A stretch of 8,721 bases of DNA from JBBITW01 sp037440525 (GTDB lineage Bacteria > Desulfobacterota > BSN033 > UBA1163). Below are positions 6,581 through 8,721 of the stretch, in pieces. Where the stretch lies: assembly GCA_037440525.1 (NCBI GenBank), contig JBBITW010000147.1:1-8721 (forward strand). Reading direction: 5' to 3'. The translations under genes and the position numbers were made by a program. Position 1 is the first letter of the stretch; each line of letters begins with the position of its first letter. Under the pieces are notes generated by a model. That model had not been told where the DNA came from and did no database searches. It saw only the letters and a list, made by a program, of their open reading frames with translations.

Positions 6581-6985
6581 ATGCTGAAAAGATTACTCCA
6601 CACCGCCATTGTTCTGGATGATTTTGAGAAGGGAATAAAACGCTTTAAGGAATTAGGACTTCATTGCAAAGAGGTTTTGGAAATTAAGGAGCTGGGGGTA
6701 AAGATCGCTATATTGCCAATTGGTGATACTTCATTGGAGTTGATTCACTTTACAGATACTGAAAAAGGTAAAGATAGTATTGTATGGAAGCAAAAAAGCC
6801 GTCTCAATCATATCTGTTTTGAGGTAGATAGTATTGAGGAGAGTATTAGGGATTTTGAAAAAAATGGGGCCAAAATGGTTGAAGGCTATCCAAAGAAGGG
6901 AGCCCATGGCTTGGTAGCATTCTTCTATCCAGAAACAACAGAAAACATTTTAATAGAGATTTGTCAGAAAGAAAGGAGTCTTTAA
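6581..6985 (+). CDS. VOC-family protein resembling methylmalonyl-CoA epimerase
   Basis: This 134-residue protein has the two-module fold of the glyoxalase/VOC superfamily, and its sequence follows methylmalonyl-CoA epimerase: LLHTAIVLDDFEKGI at the start, ELGVKIAILPIGDTSLELI in the middle, LNHICFEVDSIEE at 75-87 and ENILIEI near the end. Likely metal ligands are H7, E53, H77 and E126; the usual epimerase set, as I recall it, is His, Gln, His, Glu, so E53 may be a change. E37 fits the position of the proposed catalytic Glu. The usual HPK stretch near the C-terminus reads YPETTEN here. In the same operon as a mutase, it probably interconverts the 2R and 2S forms of the mutase substrate or product (inference). 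A lyase or dioxygenase-like role is less likely. The ribosome binding site AAGGAGG (6565-6571) is strong and the spacing is nine bases. Confidence 0.85.
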   Translation: MLKRLLHTAIVLDDFEKGIKRFKELGLHCKEVLEIKELGVKIAILPIGDTSLELIHFTDTEKGKDSIVWKQKSRLNHICFEVDSIEESIRDFEKNGAKMVEGYPKKGAHGLVAFFYPETTENILIEICQKERSL

Positions 6986-8719
6986 ATGTTTACTAAGAGA
7001 TGGAAAGCTTCGGAAAGAAGATACGGAGTGATTGTTGAGCGTGATGTATCTATCAGGATGAGTGATGGAGTATTGATCGATTGTGATATATTCCGTCCGG
7101 ATGGGAATGAAAAATTTCCTGCGATCTTAGGGGTTCATTCATATGATAAAGCCTGGCAATCCGCAAGTTCAATTCCAAAGGGTATAAATGCACTAAATGC
7201 CTCTGTTGAAGCAGGGGATAGCAATTTTTTTGTGCGCCGTGGATATGCTCATGTAATAGCTAATGTTCGGGGAACTGGAAAGTCAGGTGGGGAATTCTTA
7301 AATTATGGCTCCAGGGAGGTTAAGGATACCTATGAGATAATAGAATGGATAGCTAATCAGCCATGGTGTAATGGAAAGGTAGGGATGTTTGGAGTCTCCT
7401 ATTTCGCTATCGCACAGCTTCAGATTGCCTCGCTCAATCCACCTCCTCTTAAAGCTATATTTGCACCTTTTGGCTATACCGATTTTTATAGAGATAAATT
7501 CTATCATGGTGGAATCTTATCCCATGAGTTTTTATGCAGGTGGGCAAACAATATCTTTAGAATCTGGTCGGGCTACAGAGAGAATGCCAGATGGTCAAGC
7601 TGGACACGTGAGAGGTTAGGTGATAAAAGATTTAGAGAAGCAATCCAGGAGGCATTAAAAGATAAAGAGATACAGGCTATCCCCTCCCTTGTTGAGGCGT
7701 TGTTAAACCCGGAAAGAGGGGCAAACCCCCTTATTGTTGATATAACCCTTAACAAGTTTGACGGTGAGTATTATCAGGAGCGAAATGTAAAACATGAGAA
7801 TATAAAAATACCATCTTATCTTGGAGCTTGCTGGGGAGTATATGGGCTTCACCTTCCCGGTGCCTTTCGTGCCTGGGAGCATATAAATGCCCCGAAGAAA
7901 ATGGTTATTGGCCCTCCTGTATATATAGATAGGCCTGTATATCAGTATCAATACGAATCTCTAAGGTGGTTTGATTATTGGCTTAAAGATATTGATAATG
8001 GAATTATGGATGAGCCTCCTATAAGACTTTTCATTATGGGAACTGGTGCATGGAAATCTTCAAATGAATGGCCTTTAGCGGAGACCAAATGGACACCCTT
8101 TTATCTGCATCTTAATGGGCTTCTGAGTGAACATGAATTTTGGCCCAATGAGGGTTATTCTGTCTTTGAAGACACACCCTTTAATCAAAGGGGTGGGCTA
8201 AAATTTCTTTCTCCACCACTGGTAGAAGATACAGAGGTTATTGGACCTATAACCTTAAATCTATATGCATCGACAACAGGTGATGAAATATTATGGTTTG
8301 TTAGTTTGATGGATGTGGATCCAGATGGCAATGAGAGATTGTTAAGTAGAGGGTGGCTGAGGGGGTCTCAGAGGGCAATCGATCCTGATAAGTCCAAACC
8401 CTGGGAACCATTCCATCCCCATATAAAGAGGGAACCCTTAATACCTGGTGAAATCTATGAATTCAATATAAATATTGTTCCAACCGCAAATCTCTTCCGG
8501 GTAGGGCATCGAATAGGGCTAAGAATCCGTTGTGTGGATGATGAGAGGCCAAAAAATTTTCTTGAGGCCATTGCTCAGGGACATCTCTGGAGTAGAGCAC
8601 CCTCTTGGGTCACAGTATATCACAATGAAGATTACCCATCATCCCTATTGCTTCCAATCACGCAAGGCAATTTGATAGGAACTTATATGTCTGGAGGAAA
8701 TATCAATTTTGAAGGATAA
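6986..8719 (+). CDS. CocE/NonD (peptidase S15-like) alpha/beta hydrolase, possibly with an incomplete triad
   Basis: This 577-residue protein has the CocE/X-prolyl-dipeptidyl-peptidase layout. An N-terminal alpha/beta hydrolase domain begins with VSIRMSDGVLIDCDIFRP (21-38). A helical cap covers about 170-270, and a jelly-roll domain runs from about 370 to 570. The nucleophile is S138 in GMFGVSYFA; the motif usually ends in Gly but has Ala here. Relatives carry the triad Asp in a GGWYD-like motif, but here the stretch is GACWGVYGLHLPG with Gly at 284. The triad His usually follows a GPW motif, but here it reads GPPVYIDRP (309-317) with no His. Such proteins hydrolyse esters or amides of small acids; this one has no signal peptide and should be cytoplasmic. 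Its ATG touches the preceding TAA, with AAAGGAG at 6972-6978. It may cleave an ester, amide or thioester linked to the pathway, use a rearranged triad, or be non-catalytic. Confidence 0.87.
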   Translation: MFTKRWKASERRYGVIVERDVSIRMSDGVLIDCDIFRPDGNEKFPAILGVHSYDKAWQSASSIPKGINALNASVEAGDSNFFVRRGYAHVIANVRGTGKSGGEFLNYGSREVKDTYEIIEWIANQPWCNGKVGMFGVSYFAIAQLQIASLNPPPLKAIFAPFGYTDFYRDKFYHGGILSHEFLCRWANNIFRIWSGYRENARWSSWTRERLGDKRFREAIQEALKDKEIQAIPSLVEALLNPERGANPLIVDITLNKFDGEYYQERNVKHENIKIPSYLGACWGVYGLHLPGAFRAWEHINAPKKMVIGPPVYIDRPVYQYQYESLRWFDYWLKDIDNGIMDEPPIRLFIMGTGAWKSSNEWPLAETKWTPFYLHLNGLLSEHEFWPNEGYSVFEDTPFNQRGGLKFLSPPLVEDTEVIGPITLNLYASTTGDEILWFVSLMDVDPDGNERLLSRGWLRGSQRAIDPDKSKPWEPFHPHIKREPLIPGEIYEFNINIVPTANLFRVGHRIGLRIRCVDDERPKNFLEAIAQGHLWSRAPSWVTVYHNEDYPSSLLLPITQGNLIGTYMSGGNINFEG

Positions 8720-8721
8720 AG

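Noticed and set aside
6549..6587. A 12-codon ORF starting at an ATGA overlap with the ligase stop, as a leader peptide
   Set aside because: It consists mostly of the translated ribosome binding site of the next gene, has no biased composition and no attenuator-like hairpins nearby.

Overview
The window is an unbroken run of eight protein-coding genes, all on the + strand, in AT-rich DNA (roughly 40% G+C by eye). Gaps are 0 to 71 bases, six of the eight genes have good purine-rich ribosome binding sites, and there is no terminator-like hairpin with a T-run between genes. This looks like one catabolic operon. The gene types (MCM-family mutase, thiolase with an OB-fold partner, a tripartite-tricarboxylate-type binding protein, a phenylacetate-CoA-ligase-like enzyme, an epimerase-like VOC protein) and the exported binding protein without a lipobox suggest a Gram-negative anaerobe or facultative anaerobe. 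A Desulfobacterota/'Deltaproteobacteria'-type organism is my best guess from gene content; no marker gene proves it.

Layout: 1-96 holds a possible promoter and no gene I can call. 97-1707 is the catalytic (large) subunit of a B12-dependent acyl-CoA mutase without its cobalamin-binding domain. 1744-2169 is a zinc-ribbon/OB-fold (DUF35) protein, and 2186-3337 is an SCP2-type thiolase, probably its partner. 3339-4124 is a short-chain dehydrogenase. 4139-5116 is a TctC/Bug-type periplasmic binding protein. 5188-6552 is an AMP-forming acyl-CoA ligase of the PaaK type. 6581-6985 is a VOC protein resembling methylmalonyl-CoA epimerase. 6986-8719 is a CocE/NonD-type alpha/beta hydrolase with a jelly-roll C-terminus.

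Taken together the genes read as an uptake-and-degradation module for a carboxylic acid (inference). The binding protein captures the acid and the hydrolase might free it from an ester or amide. The ligase makes the CoA thioester, and the mutase with the epimerase rearranges its carbon skeleton. The dehydrogenase oxidises a hydroxyacyl-CoA, and the OB-fold/thiolase pair cleaves the resulting 3-oxoacyl-CoA. The OB-fold, thiolase and SDR trio resembles the BbsA/BbsB plus BbsC/D set of anaerobic toluene degradation.

The most unusual points are these. The mutase keeps the residues expected to handle a carboxylated acyl group but has changed many positions expected to contact CoA. The hydrolase keeps its serine but seems to lack the usual Asp and His. 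The ligase lacks the usual Glu of its ATP/Mg motif. The cobalamin-binding subunit and the transporter membrane subunits are not in the window. The substrate cannot be named from the sequence.
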